The notes under the pieces are model-generated. The model ran no database searches. It had not been told where the DNA came from and saw only the letters and a program-made list of their open reading frames with translations. A DNA stretch of 64,000 nt from Harmothoe impar (taxonomy: Eukaryota > Annelida > Polychaeta > Phyllodocida > Polynoidae): NCBI GenBank assembly GCA_947462335.1, contig OX381714.1, positions 57,829,800 to 57,893,799 of the forward strand, written 5' to 3'. The position numbers were made by a program, and so were the translations under genes. Each line of letters begins with the position of its first letter. Positions within the stretch are counted from its first letter, which is position 1. Shown piece after piece: positions 18,406 to 26,912 of this stretch.

Positions 18406-21222
18406 ATGGATGAAACAAGATCCACACACTCACAAACCCTCAAACATGGCGAAAGCGTGGGAAAATTGACCGAGGATGGCCCACTCGGTCAATCAGCTGA
18501 CTCGGTCATCACTGACACTGGTAAGCATGCACACACTGCCAACCCCCACAGCCTCCCCATGTACTTTGATAGGGTAAGACAAATAGCCGAAGGGAACCAC
18601 GAGCATATAGACATAGACATATCTCCATCTGTACTCTCAGAATACAGAAAAGCATTCTGGCCTAGCTTCGCTCACAGTGCTACCAGTGACAATAAAACAG
18701 CACAATATGCAAAAATATATGATGTAGTCAGGGCCACAGGGCTTCCCAACCACATGGTATCCAGACTAGTGCTTCCCACTTCCCTCAACATATCCGCCTG
18801 GGAGAAGTACCTATCATACAGGGACCCACTCCTCTTGGATATGATAAAGTATGGTTTCCCACTGGGCTACCTAGGCCCGGTCAGCGACACAACAAAGGTA
18901 GACAACCACCCGAGTGCCACAAACTACTGTGATAAAGTATCAGACTGTATAAACAGCGAGGTCGGCTTGGGTGGCCTCATGGGGCCCTTCAAGGACCCAC
19001 CGTTCGATGAGTGGTGCCATGTCGCACCGCTCATGTCCCGCCCCAAAAAGACGTCCGACGCACGACGCCTCATATCTGACCTCACGTTCCCACCCGAGAC
19101 ATCCGTCAACGCGTATGTCATTAAAAATAACCTCAACGGTCACATAGTAGACCACACACTCCCCACCACCGACCGACTAGCCGCACACATGAAAAGAGTC
19201 GGGACCGGCGCATACATGGGCTCGTTGGACATCTCGAGGGCGTACAAAAACTTTAACTCTGACATATTAGACTTACCACTGCAGTGCATAAAATGGGAGG
19301 GCCTATATTACATGGAGACTGCAATGCCGTTCGGGGCGCGTTGCAGCAGCCTCCACATGCAACGCGTCGCAAACACGATCGTGGCCATACTAGCGGATAG
19401 CGGAGTCACGGCGGAAATGTACCTCGACGATATCGTTTTCATATCACCTGACAAGGAGACCGCGGACCGCGACATGAGCGTAGTCACAGACCTACTCAAA
19501 GAACTCGGCCTCCCGGAAGCCGAGGAAAAAAGACAATACCCGGCACAAACTGTTGTATGGCTAGGTGTTAAGTTTTCAGCAGCCGATATGACCATGTCGG
19601 TGCCCCGCGAAAAGCTCTGCGAAGTCATACACACCGTAAAACTCACCAACTATGAACAGTACCTTACGAGAAAACAACTGGAATCGTTGGTGGGTCAACT
19701 AGTCCACATCGGAAGATGCATTAAACCGGCGCGCCTGTTCATATCTAGACTACTAGAGGCACTAAGGGGCATGAGAACCGAACATATACTCATCAACGAA
19801 CACATGCGCGCCGACCTGCGATGGTTTATGGAGTTTGTTACCAAATGGAACGGTGTAGCACTCATTCCGGCAGCCAAACCAACAAAGACACTCGAGGTAG
19901 ATGCCTGTCTGTCGGGGATCGGCGGCACCGACGGCAAGCGTGCCTATTACCGACAAGTCGCCCCCATCAAGGACGGTGCCGCAGACATCAACGAACTCGA
20001 GGCCGTCAATGCGGTTGTCGCGTTACATACGTTCCTCGACGACTCCGACAAAGGCGGGCATATTATAGTACTCTGCGACAACCAAGCCGCAGTCGCAGTA
20101 TTCCAAAACGGCCGCGGGCATAACCCGATAATACTCGAAGCCGCACGGGCCGTGTGGATGGTACAGGCGGTGCTACAGTTAGAAGTGACATTCAGGCATA
20201 TCCCAGGCATTGAAAATGTAGTCCCAGACAATCTTAGCCGAGCCCATCTCTCAGACTTTTACTATGAACGGGCCATGAAGGACTTCACAACACATAACCT
20301 TGTATTTGTATATCCAAGTGAAGATGCCTTTAACCTGGTATTTCCTTTTCTACGATCCAGATCCGGGACTCCGATCGCTGCAGCTCGCGGCAACCCGACG
20401 GCAAACACAGGCAAGGGCGAAAGGGACCAACAGGAACCACGACACCGCAACACGGACTTACATCGGGTTCTGCAGGTACACGGGCATCGACCACCTGGCC
20501 CCAGCGCACACACACATATGCATCTACATCGAGTATCTAGCGCGGCAGTACAAATGCCCCGCGACCATCCGCAACATAATATCCCACATGCGACAACACC
20601 TGACGCTGGCGGGAGTACCAACGGAGGAAACGTATCATCCAAGGGTGACACGGGCACTGGAGGGCATCAACAGGACGTCCACATACGTCCCCCGGCCAAG
20701 GCCGCCGGTCCCCCTACGAACCTTCAAAGCCGCTGTACTGGAGATACCACGGAACGAGTCAGGCACAGTAGTACAGGCCGCGGTGCTGACCATGTTCTAC
20801 GGCGCAATGAGGAGATCCGAGGTATGTGCGCCATCAACCGGCACGTTCGACCCAAGGCTGCACCTAACGAGGGCCGACGTGTCACTGCACCGTACTGGCG
20901 TAACTGTGACAATCCGACATGCGAAGAACGCACAAAAGTACAATCAGACACAAACGCGACATCTCGACAAATCAAAGGACCCACTTCTGTGCCCCTGGAC
21001 CGCACTAGCGGCAGCCGTGGTACTCGCACCAACCAGGTACCCTACGGACCCAATGATAATGTTCGCAGACCGCAACCCGGTGACGGCCGAATACGTGGCG
21101 GCCGAATGGGCCCGGGTACTCAACAAGATAAATGCACCGCCAATGTTCAACAGACTTCACTCGCTAAGGAAGACGGCCGCCGACACCGCCCACAAGGCCG
21201 GCGCATCCATCCAGGAGGTTAA
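18406..21222 (+). CDS. DIRS/Ngaro-type reverse transcriptase-RNase H
   Basis: A 938-codon ORF whose first 620 or so residues are recognisable. An N-terminal region typical of DIRS-order RTs (about residues 60-165) is followed by an RT with YLDD near residue 340. An RNase H then carries its acidic residues in VDACLSG, NELEAVN, LCDNQAA and VPDNLSR (about residues 495-620). It copies element RNA into DNA and degrades the template. From about 20,300 the frame overlaps the recombinase ORF for 923 nt. There it becomes low-complexity Arg/His/Thr/Gly-rich, so the last 310 or so residues are probably a by-product of that overlap. No Gag-like domain precedes the RT. I kept the first ATG. The natural protein end is uncertain. 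Confidence 0.82.
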   Translation: MDETRSTHSQTLKHGESVGKLTEDGPLGQSADSVITDTGKHAHTANPHSLPMYFDRVRQIAEGNHEHIDIDISPSVLSEYRKAFWPSFAHSATSDNKTAQYAKIYDVVRATGLPNHMVSRLVLPTSLNISAWEKYLSYRDPLLLDMIKYGFPLGYLGPVSDTTKVDNHPSATNYCDKVSDCINSEVGLGGLMGPFKDPPFDEWCHVAPLMSRPKKTSDARRLISDLTFPPETSVNAYVIKNNLNGHIVDHTLPTTDRLAAHMKRVGTGAYMGSLDISRAYKNFNSDILDLPLQCIKWEGLYYMETAMPFGARCSSLHMQRVANTIVAILADSGVTAEMYLDDIVFISPDKETADRDMSVVTDLLKELGLPEAEEKRQYPAQTVVWLGVKFSAADMTMSVPREKLCEVIHTVKLTNYEQYLTRKQLESLVGQLVHIGRCIKPARLFISRLLEALRGMRTEHILINEHMRADLRWFMEFVTKWNGVALIPAAKPTKTLEVDACLSGIGGTDGKRAYYRQVAPIKDGAADINELEAVNAVVALHTFLDDSDKGGHIIVLCDNQAAVAVFQNGRGHNPIILEAARAVWMVQAVLQLEVTFRHIPGIENVVPDNLSRAHLSDFYYERAMKDFTTHNLVFVYPSEDAFNLVFPFLRSRSGTPIAAARGNPTANTGKGERDQQEPRHRNTDLHRVLQVHGHRPPGPSAHTHMHLHRVSSAAVQMPRDHPQHNIPHATTPDAGGSTNGGNVSSKGDTGTGGHQQDVHIRPPAKAAGPPTNLQSRCTGDTTERVRHSSTGRGADHVLRRNEEIRGMCAINRHVRPKAAPNEGRRVTAPYWRNCDNPTCEERTKVQSDTNATSRQIKGPTSVPLDRTSGSRGTRTNQVPYGPNDNVRRPQPGDGRIRGGRMGPGTQQDKCTANVQQTSLAKEDGRRHRPQGRRIHPGG

Positions 21223-21325
21223 AGACTTCGGCGCATGGCGCTCCAATGCGGTATGGGCCTACGTCCAAAAGTCAGCCTCCAAGACTATCGCTACCAAACT
21301 TTCTAATGCACTAAAATCTGCTTAA
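20300..21325 (+). CDS. Tyrosine recombinase (YR)
   Basis: A 341-codon ORF in the +1 frame relative to the RT ORF. It has the tyrosine-recombinase layout: an N-terminal helical SAM-like domain (TRTYIGFCRYTG, IRNIISHMRQH), the first catalytic Arg in YGAMRRSEV, the His-x-x-Arg box in LHSLRKTA, and a C-terminal AWRSNAVWAYVQ block with Trp and the likely nucleophilic Tyr. It should integrate a circular DNA intermediate without making target duplications. Its first ATG lies inside the RT ORF, so it may be reached by reinitiation, splicing or frameshifting. The catalytic set looks intact. The stop at 21,323-21,325 falls 30 bp before repeat B1. Confidence 0.85.
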   Translation: MYLYIQVKMPLTWYFLFYDPDPGLRSLQLAATRRQTQARAKGTNRNHDTATRTYIGFCRYTGIDHLAPAHTHICIYIEYLARQYKCPATIRNIISHMRQHLTLAGVPTEETYHPRVTRALEGINRTSTYVPRPRPPVPLRTFKAAVLEIPRNESGTVVQAAVLTMFYGAMRRSEVCAPSTGTFDPRLHLTRADVSLHRTGVTVTIRHAKNAQKYNQTQTRHLDKSKDPLLCPWTALAAAVVLAPTRYPTDPMIMFADRNPVTAEYVAAEWARVLNKINAPPMFNRLHSLRKTAADTAHKAGASIQEVKDFGAWRSNAVWAYVQKSASKTIATKLSNALKSA

Positions 21326-21355
21326 ATGCAATATATAAAACTCTTGGTATTTTTG

Positions 21356-21587
21356 GCATTATCATGTACTCTATGTTTAATATCACCTATCATATGTTAT
21401 TATAAGGTTATAAAAGACCTATACTCAATCATGTCTACCTATAATTCATACAGGTCTAAAATATGTCATTTGACCTTCATATAATCTCAGGTATAAATTT
21501 ACATTGTATAATGCATATTCCTCCAATTAAAACATTTGTTCTTTACTCCTCTCTCCTCTTGTCTGTCCGGGGGGGTGTCCATGAATG
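21356..21587 (+). repeat. Split direct repeat B1
   Basis: 232 bp, identical by eye to B2 (21,842-22,073). It ends GTCCATGAATG, and the final ATG is shared with the start of A2, giving the short overlap expected at the B1/A2 core. Confidence 0.9.
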
Positions 21588-21777
21588 GGGTGACCATGCG
21601 CGCATGGTTTGTCATTCATGGCCCTCACTGGGCAGATCACATTATCCTACCTACTATATTCCTCCCCCAACACACTACCCTACCTACTGTAACTCCCACA
21701 CCTGTTACACTGACCCACCTTATGTAAGCCTCCACCACTCACCTGTTTTATGACCTACTTCCTCACTCCACTACAAC
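21585..21777 (+). repeat. Split direct repeat A2
   Basis: 193 bp, identical by eye to A1. It lies directly after B1 and 64 bp before B2. Confidence 0.9.
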
Positions 21778-21841
21778 AAGCCTTCCAAGGAGGTCAGGTT
21801 TTCCCACCCACCCACACCTTATTAAATAGGTAAAATAATAA

Positions 21842-22073
21842 GCATTATCATGTACTCTATGTTTAATATCACCTATCATATGTTATTATAAGGTTATAAA
21901 AGACCTATACTCAATCATGTCTACCTATAATTCATACAGGTCTAAAATATGTCATTTGACCTTCATATAATCTCAGGTATAAATTTACATTGTATAATGC
22001 ATATTCCTCCAATTAAAACATTTGTTCTTTACTCCTCTCTCCTCTTGTCTGTCCGGGGGGGTGTCCATGAATG
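21842..22073 (+). repeat. Split direct repeat B2 (right terminus)
   Basis: 232 bp, identical by eye to B1. The element ends at GAATG before the AGCAGTAAAT flank. Confidence 0.9.
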
Positions 22074-23111
22074 AGCAGTAAATGAGAACATATATATAGG
22101 ACATTTCCTTGACAACAACACATTCAATTAGAGAAAAGGGCTCATTTACTGACTCTCTAGAGAAGTAATCTCAAAGAAATGTACCATACCCTTTCTTTGC
22201 TCTATGCATGACATGTAAGGGTTTACTTTCAAATTGAATGTAGCTGATTTCTGCTACATTTAAAACTATTACCTTCTGGTATTGGTAACAGCACTAAGAT
22301 TGCTGTATTACAATCAGGACCTCTACCTATTTGTGGAAATAGTCAGAGTCTAACTAACCAAATCCCTGCAGTAGCATCCCACCACCCAACAGACACCCCA
22401 TTAAAATCATCTCCCTAAGAGGCAACGCTTGGCACAGGTGTTCCCAGGGACTCATACATCAAACTTCCTTTGATAGTTGATGGTCATTGGTCTAAATACA
22501 TGACGGATGAGCTGCAGATGAAGGGTGTGAATGTTATGATGTACACGAAATGCTGATCTGGTCCTACATGAATGTTGAAGAGGATTTGGAGTTTATTTTT
22601 GAATATGTTGATTAAGGGTCTCATTTACTATTTGTGCAACTATTTACAAATAGATTTCTACTGAAGTAATATCCCTACTACTGTACTAAAACCCAGGTGA
22701 ATTTAATATCACTCCACCTGTTGCCTTGAAGCTACTTATACTTCTATCCAGGTTTATTCAGATTAAATCATTCTCATAATATCATCAGTCCAATTAAATG
22801 AGGCAACCAGGCAGAACCCTATGACAGGCTGAATCTAATTCTTCTCTATCCAGGACAGGGCTTTATCATATATCATGACTTCTTAAGCTCCCTTTCTACA
22901 GAAATATGGCTTAGATTTATCTCCTGGATGGTGACTGGCTTCATTAGCTATAAGTCTCAGTAAGAAACATCTATTGACTAAAAACAAAACATCTTGACTG
23001 CCACCATATTTGAACACATGCAGAATCTAGTTTATTTCTTACTTCATTCTTTAATGCCTCCTTAATTTCCCTTTCTCTGTCTCTGACTAGGTCTCTTCCT
23101 CGCTGCCTCTC
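22074..23111 (+). repeat. Right part of the block split by the Ngaro-type element
   Basis: Segments at 22,360-22,410 and 22,830-22,945 match 6,115-6,180 and 6,560-6,690 in direct orientation, while 22,434-22,540 matches 3,630-3,745 inverted. The pyrimidine-rich tract at 23,060-23,111 is the LINE target flank. No gene is seen. Confidence 0.5.
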
Positions 23112-23142
23112 TTTTTTTTTTAAGGTTTGAAGGGTTTTTATT
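23112..23142 (-). terminator. LINE 3' end: AATAAA signal and A-tail
   Basis: On the minus strand AATAAA (23,142-23,137) is followed 15 bases later by a run of ten A (23,121-23,112). This places the retrotransposon 3' end about 670 bp after the ORF2 stop. Confidence 0.7.
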
Positions 23143-23790
23143 GCCAAATCACAAAAATTACAATTCGTGGTATATGTTATGACAATAAATGGTGAATCCT
23201 TTTCAATCTGTGGTTCGTATTTGTACAACACATAGGTATGATATAATAATGATACAGCTAAACATGGATGAGTCGGTGAAAATTATAACAAGTATATGTA
23301 CAGAATCAATGAATAAATAACTTAATACTAAACATTATATACACACACAGCGAGAACTCTTCACACTATCGATGTACAATTTGTACAGATTCATAAATCA
23401 GGGGCGCAGAAAGTAGTGTACCCAACACTAATGAGGAACATGGTCAGACTGTATCATGCTATATGCTATGTAGCATGTATTATGCAATGCCTCATATCTA
23501 TCAGTTAGTGACACAAGACTTGTCAATATAAAGCACAGACCACAGCTCAAAGTAGAGAGAGCGGGTCATATCAAATGGCAGAACTTTCGAGATTAGAGAA
23601 TAGTGTAAGTGAACTATCTACCCCGGATTCTGTCACTATAACAGCTTCCTGGGTAAGACGCTCATGGGCCAGATGCCCTAAACTCATAGGTAAATATGAA
23701 ACAAACCATCAGTACAGTAAGCATTAAAGAAACTATCATTAAGCTATTATCAGACACAGTTGGTATGGATTCTGTCATTATAACAGATTC

Positions 23791-26700
23791 CTAAGCAAGT
23801 ACTGGCCATTCTTCCATAGAGAGTACAATGGGCTCTTCCCCTCCATCGCTCAAATTGAGACTATCTGAGAGGTCTTCAATCTCGTCACTTGGGTTTTTAT
23901 TTACTACCTCAAGGTTAGCTAGAGTTTTTATCCTTTTTTTAAAAGTAATTTTATCCTTACTTGACTGGTACCAGTCTCCCAGCTTATCCCAGAGTTCAGC
24001 CCCTCTATATAGGGGGGATTTCAGGAAACCAGCATTCCGGGCCCTCGGAACTTTAAACCTAATTTGGTTTTCCGACCTTAAACCTTCTCTACGTGGTCTT
24101 TGGTCCAATAGATCTGGTTTGTGAGACAGCTTATACATATAGGTTAAAAGCAACTCTTGTCTCCTCCTCTTCAGGGACGGTACTTTAGACAATGTATACA
24201 TCTCAGCCTCAGACAGATTTCTACCCCAATAGCAAATTTTTAGTCCCCTTTTTTGCATTCTATCCAATTTCTTCAGGAGTCCTCCGTTAGCCCCTTCATG
24301 ACAGAAACTTGCATAGTCAAATTGACTCATTATTGTTGCTATATAAACCTTTATGGCTGCTTTTTCAGTCTGTACTCCTCTGAACTTTCCAAAACGAAAA
24401 AGCTTATGGTTAACCTTGCTAGTCAATTCCCTTATGGCAGGCTCTAGGCTTAGGCAGCTGTCTACCTTCAAACCCAAGTATCTGTAGCAATCTACGGTTT
24501 CTAGCTTTATGTTATCGAGGTGAAAAGAGATCCCTTTACACTTAGGCAGCTTTTGAACAGAACCATACCATGTAATTTTGCTTTTCTCTACATTAACAGT
24601 TAATCTTTTAGATCTAAACCAATCAGCTAGGGTAACTAGGGTCTCATTCATCCTAGTCACGATGAGGTCTAACCTGTTTGCTGAGTGGAAGACAACCAAA
24701 TCATCAGCATACATGTAATGACTGGTATTACCTAATTTAGAACTAACATCGTTCACATATATAATAAACAGTAATGGCCCTAAAACGGACCCCTGAGGGA
24801 CGCCAAAATCCACCTGATTTACATCAGAGACATAGTTACCAATTTTCGTGTATTGTTTTCTCTCACTTAAATACGACATTAACCAGTTTAACACTTTATC
24901 ATTTAACCCTAAACTGCCTAGAATTTCAATTAGATAACCATGGTGGACACAATCAAAGGCCTTTTTGAGGTCAAGATAACATGCAGCTGTGAGATGACCC
25001 CTGTCTCTATTTTCATATAAATTATTTAGGTAGTGAAATATGGCATCCCCAGTCCCCATACCAGGTCTGTACCCAAACTGCTTATTTGACAAAAAGTTGA
25101 GATCTTCCAATACTCCCATTAAATGTATATGCATGATCTTCTCCGCTATCTTAGAAGGCACTGGTAACAGTGAAATCGGCCGCCAATTGGTGATTTGCTT
25201 TAAATTGCCCGTTTTTGGAATGGGACTGACCCTAGCTTCTTTCCAATCCGATGGAAAAATTCCCTCATCAAAACTAAGCTGATACAGCCAGGTCATTTGG
25301 TCTAACAAGTGTCTTAAGGCACATTTCAAAATGTCACAGCGTATCCCATCAATTCCTGATGTCTTATTTGTATTTATCTCTCCAAAAAGAATATCCACCA
25401 ACTCTCTATTAACCACTATGTTGTCAAACTTACAATCAGCAGGCTCTTCAAAAGTTGTCCTTTCAGGGTAGCCATTAACAGTCATATCTTCAGATAATTT
25501 CCTACCAATACCAGAAAAAAATTGATTTAAATACTGTACAGAATCATGATTTGACTTAATGAAGTTGTCATCACCAATCAACTCAGGCGGCTCCACCGTG
25601 ACATCTGGTTTGATTACACTATTGATGATCCTCCAGAATTTTTTAGGGTCGTCCTTATTATCTTCTAGACAGGTTTTGATGTAGTCAGACTTGGCATATG
25701 TAATAGCCTTGTTTATCCTGCACCGGAGTTTTTTAGCCTGGACTAGATACCGATCCTTGCGCGTCCTTAGATACCTCTCAACTGCATCCTCTCGTTCTCT
25801 AATTAGACTTAGGATTTCGCCAGTCATCCACCGGTTCCTTTTATCCACTACATCTATCCATTCCCATGGACTATTGACATCCAAGTATACAGTGATTAAA
25901 TTCAATATAAAAATCCACATTACATCTGGATCTTTTATATTATAATATTCCTCCCAGTCTGCCTCACTAAGCCAATCCTTGAATAGCTCGTAGTCAAAGT
26001 TGCTATAATCGCGCACACGCACAGATTTCTTTAAATATTCAATTTTCAGTTTAGTTTTGACACAAAAAACTGGGAGATGGTCACTCACCAAAAAATTTAA
26101 TACACCAGAAGAAACATCATCATTATAAGAAGTTAGTATGTTGTCCAAACATGATATTGTGTTTTTGAACGGTCTAGTGCACTGATGTATTAGTTTGTGA
26201 TAACCTTGAAATTTGCAAAGATCATTTAGAGCAATGCTAGAAGCTGTTCCTTCCCTTAGAGTATTAATATTTATATCTCCTAAAAACCATTGCTCCAAGT
26301 TTAGGTTCAGTGCTAGTTTCATCAATTTCTTTACATGCTGAAGAAATAAGTCTATTTTACCTCCTGGTGGTCTGTATAAGGTTACTACTTGCAATTTCTG
26401 TTCATTTTTCAGTTTAAGATCAATAACAAAACATTCCAAATCCTTAATATTTAAACACAGTTCTTGTCTAATTTCAACATCACAATCAAGGTCATCACGT
26501 ACATATACAACAATACCACCCCCTTTCTTACTAACTCTATCTTGTCTAAAAAGTTTCATCCCATCCCAATTTATCATATCATCATCATACTCAGGATGTA
26601 GCCAAGTCTCACTCATGGTCACAATGTCAGTGCCATCTAACTGATCAAAAATATCCTGGCGTTTTTTATACATGCTCCTCGTGTTAAGATGCACCATCTT

Positions 26701-26823
26701 CAGCCCACTGGTTCTAAGAAAGTCATAGACTCTGGTTGTGGTCATCCACAGGCGTTGAGTTCCAACACAAAAACAATATACAAACAATAATAAAAGATAA
26801 AAAACAAACAATAATATGTACAC
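23791..26823 (-). CDS. LINE ORF2: endonuclease-reverse transcriptase
   Basis: A 1,010-codon intact ORF. The first 25 residues are hydrophobic and may be untranslated; the Met in WMTTTRVYDF is a good alternative start. The AP-like endonuclease spans about residues 40-250, with HLNTRSM, SETWL, LYRPPGG, LGDIN and SDHLPV. The reverse transcriptase spans about residues 480-770, with KAFDCV, GVPQGSVLGPLLF and the catalytic YADDLVVF near residue 704. A basic C-terminal region follows. The protein nicks the target and primes cDNA synthesis there. The motifs suggest the CR1/L2/Jockey side of the LINE tree, with the exact clade unresolved. No frameshift or stop is seen, so this copy may be competent or recent. 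Confidence 0.9.
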   Translation of the reverse strand: MYILLFVFYLLLLFVYCFCVGTQRLWMTTTRVYDFLRTSGLKMVHLNTRSMYKKRQDIFDQLDGTDIVTMSETWLHPEYDDDMINWDGMKLFRQDRVSKKGGGIVVYVRDDLDCDVEIRQELCLNIKDLECFVIDLKLKNEQKLQVVTLYRPPGGKIDLFLQHVKKLMKLALNLNLEQWFLGDININTLREGTASSIALNDLCKFQGYHKLIHQCTRPFKNTISCLDNILTSYNDDVSSGVLNFLVSDHLPVFCVKTKLKIEYLKKSVRVRDYSNFDYELFKDWLSEADWEEYYNIKDPDVMWIFILNLITVYLDVNSPWEWIDVVDKRNRWMTGEILSLIREREDAVERYLRTRKDRYLVQAKKLRCRINKAITYAKSDYIKTCLEDNKDDPKKFWRIINSVIKPDVTVEPPELIGDDNFIKSNHDSVQYLNQFFSGIGRKLSEDMTVNGYPERTTFEEPADCKFDNIVVNRELVDILFGEINTNKTSGIDGIRCDILKCALRHLLDQMTWLYQLSFDEGIFPSDWKEARVSPIPKTGNLKQITNWRPISLLPVPSKIAEKIMHIHLMGVLEDLNFLSNKQFGYRPGMGTGDAIFHYLNNLYENRDRGHLTAACYLDLKKAFDCVHHGYLIEILGSLGLNDKVLNWLMSYLSERKQYTKIGNYVSDVNQVDFGVPQGSVLGPLLFIIYVNDVSSKLGNTSHYMYADDLVVFHSANRLDLIVTRMNETLVTLADWFRSKRLTVNVEKSKITWYGSVQKLPKCKGISFHLDNIKLETVDCYRYLGLKVDSCLSLEPAIRELTSKVNHKLFRFGKFRGVQTEKAAIKVYIATIMSQFDYASFCHEGANGGLLKKLDRMQKRGLKICYWGRNLSEAEMYTLSKVPSLKRRRQELLLTYMYKLSHKPDLLDQRPRREGLRSENQIRFKVPRARNAGFLKSPLYRGAELWDKLGDWYQSSKDKITFKKRIKTLANLEVVNKNPSDEIEDLSDSLNLSDGGEEPIVLSMEEWPVLA

Positions 26824-26832
26824 AAAAAATAT

Positions 26833-26912
26833 GTAGGCTCTAGATTACCAATCTAGAGCCTAGAAAAGACCCCCACAGATCTCACAACTTAATGTTCTGT
26901 GGGTGGTCTTCA
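26833..26912 (-). promoter_or_regulatory. Two consecutive hairpins just upstream of ORF2
   Basis: Starting ten bases before the ORF2 ATG, GGCTCTAGATT pairs perfectly with AATCTAGAGCC across a 3-base loop (26,834-26,858). A second stem of about 12 bp (GACC-CCCACAGA against TCTGTGGGTGGTC, about 26,869-26,909) follows. Together they form a structured RNA region at the ORF2 start. A role in internal initiation or reinitiation is inference. Confidence 0.5.

Larger units (their letters stand above)
18072..22073 (+). mobile_element. Ngaro-type tyrosine-recombinase retrotransposon (4.0 kb)
   Basis: Split direct repeats lie in the order A1 (18,072-18,264), coding region, B1 (21,356-21,587), A2 (21,585-21,777), B2 (21,842-22,073), the arrangement typical of Ngaro/PAT elements of the DIRS order. 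A1/A2 and B1/B2 appear identical by eye. No target duplication is visible, as expected for insertion by a tyrosine recombinase. It encodes RT/RNase H and a recombinase with intact motifs but has no room for a separate gag ORF. It is GC-rich compared with its flanks and splits an older duplicated block. Confidence 0.9.

Noticed and set aside
23060..23111. Pyrimidine-rich tract as a LINE target-site duplication with 32,390-32,460
   Set aside because: Both flanks are CT-rich, but no identical run long enough to be a target duplication could be aligned.
26749..26823. Signal peptide or membrane segment at the start of LINE ORF2
   Set aside because: The first 25 residues are hydrophobic but precede the conserved endonuclease and a second Met. 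They more likely reflect AT-rich 5' sequence than a real signal.
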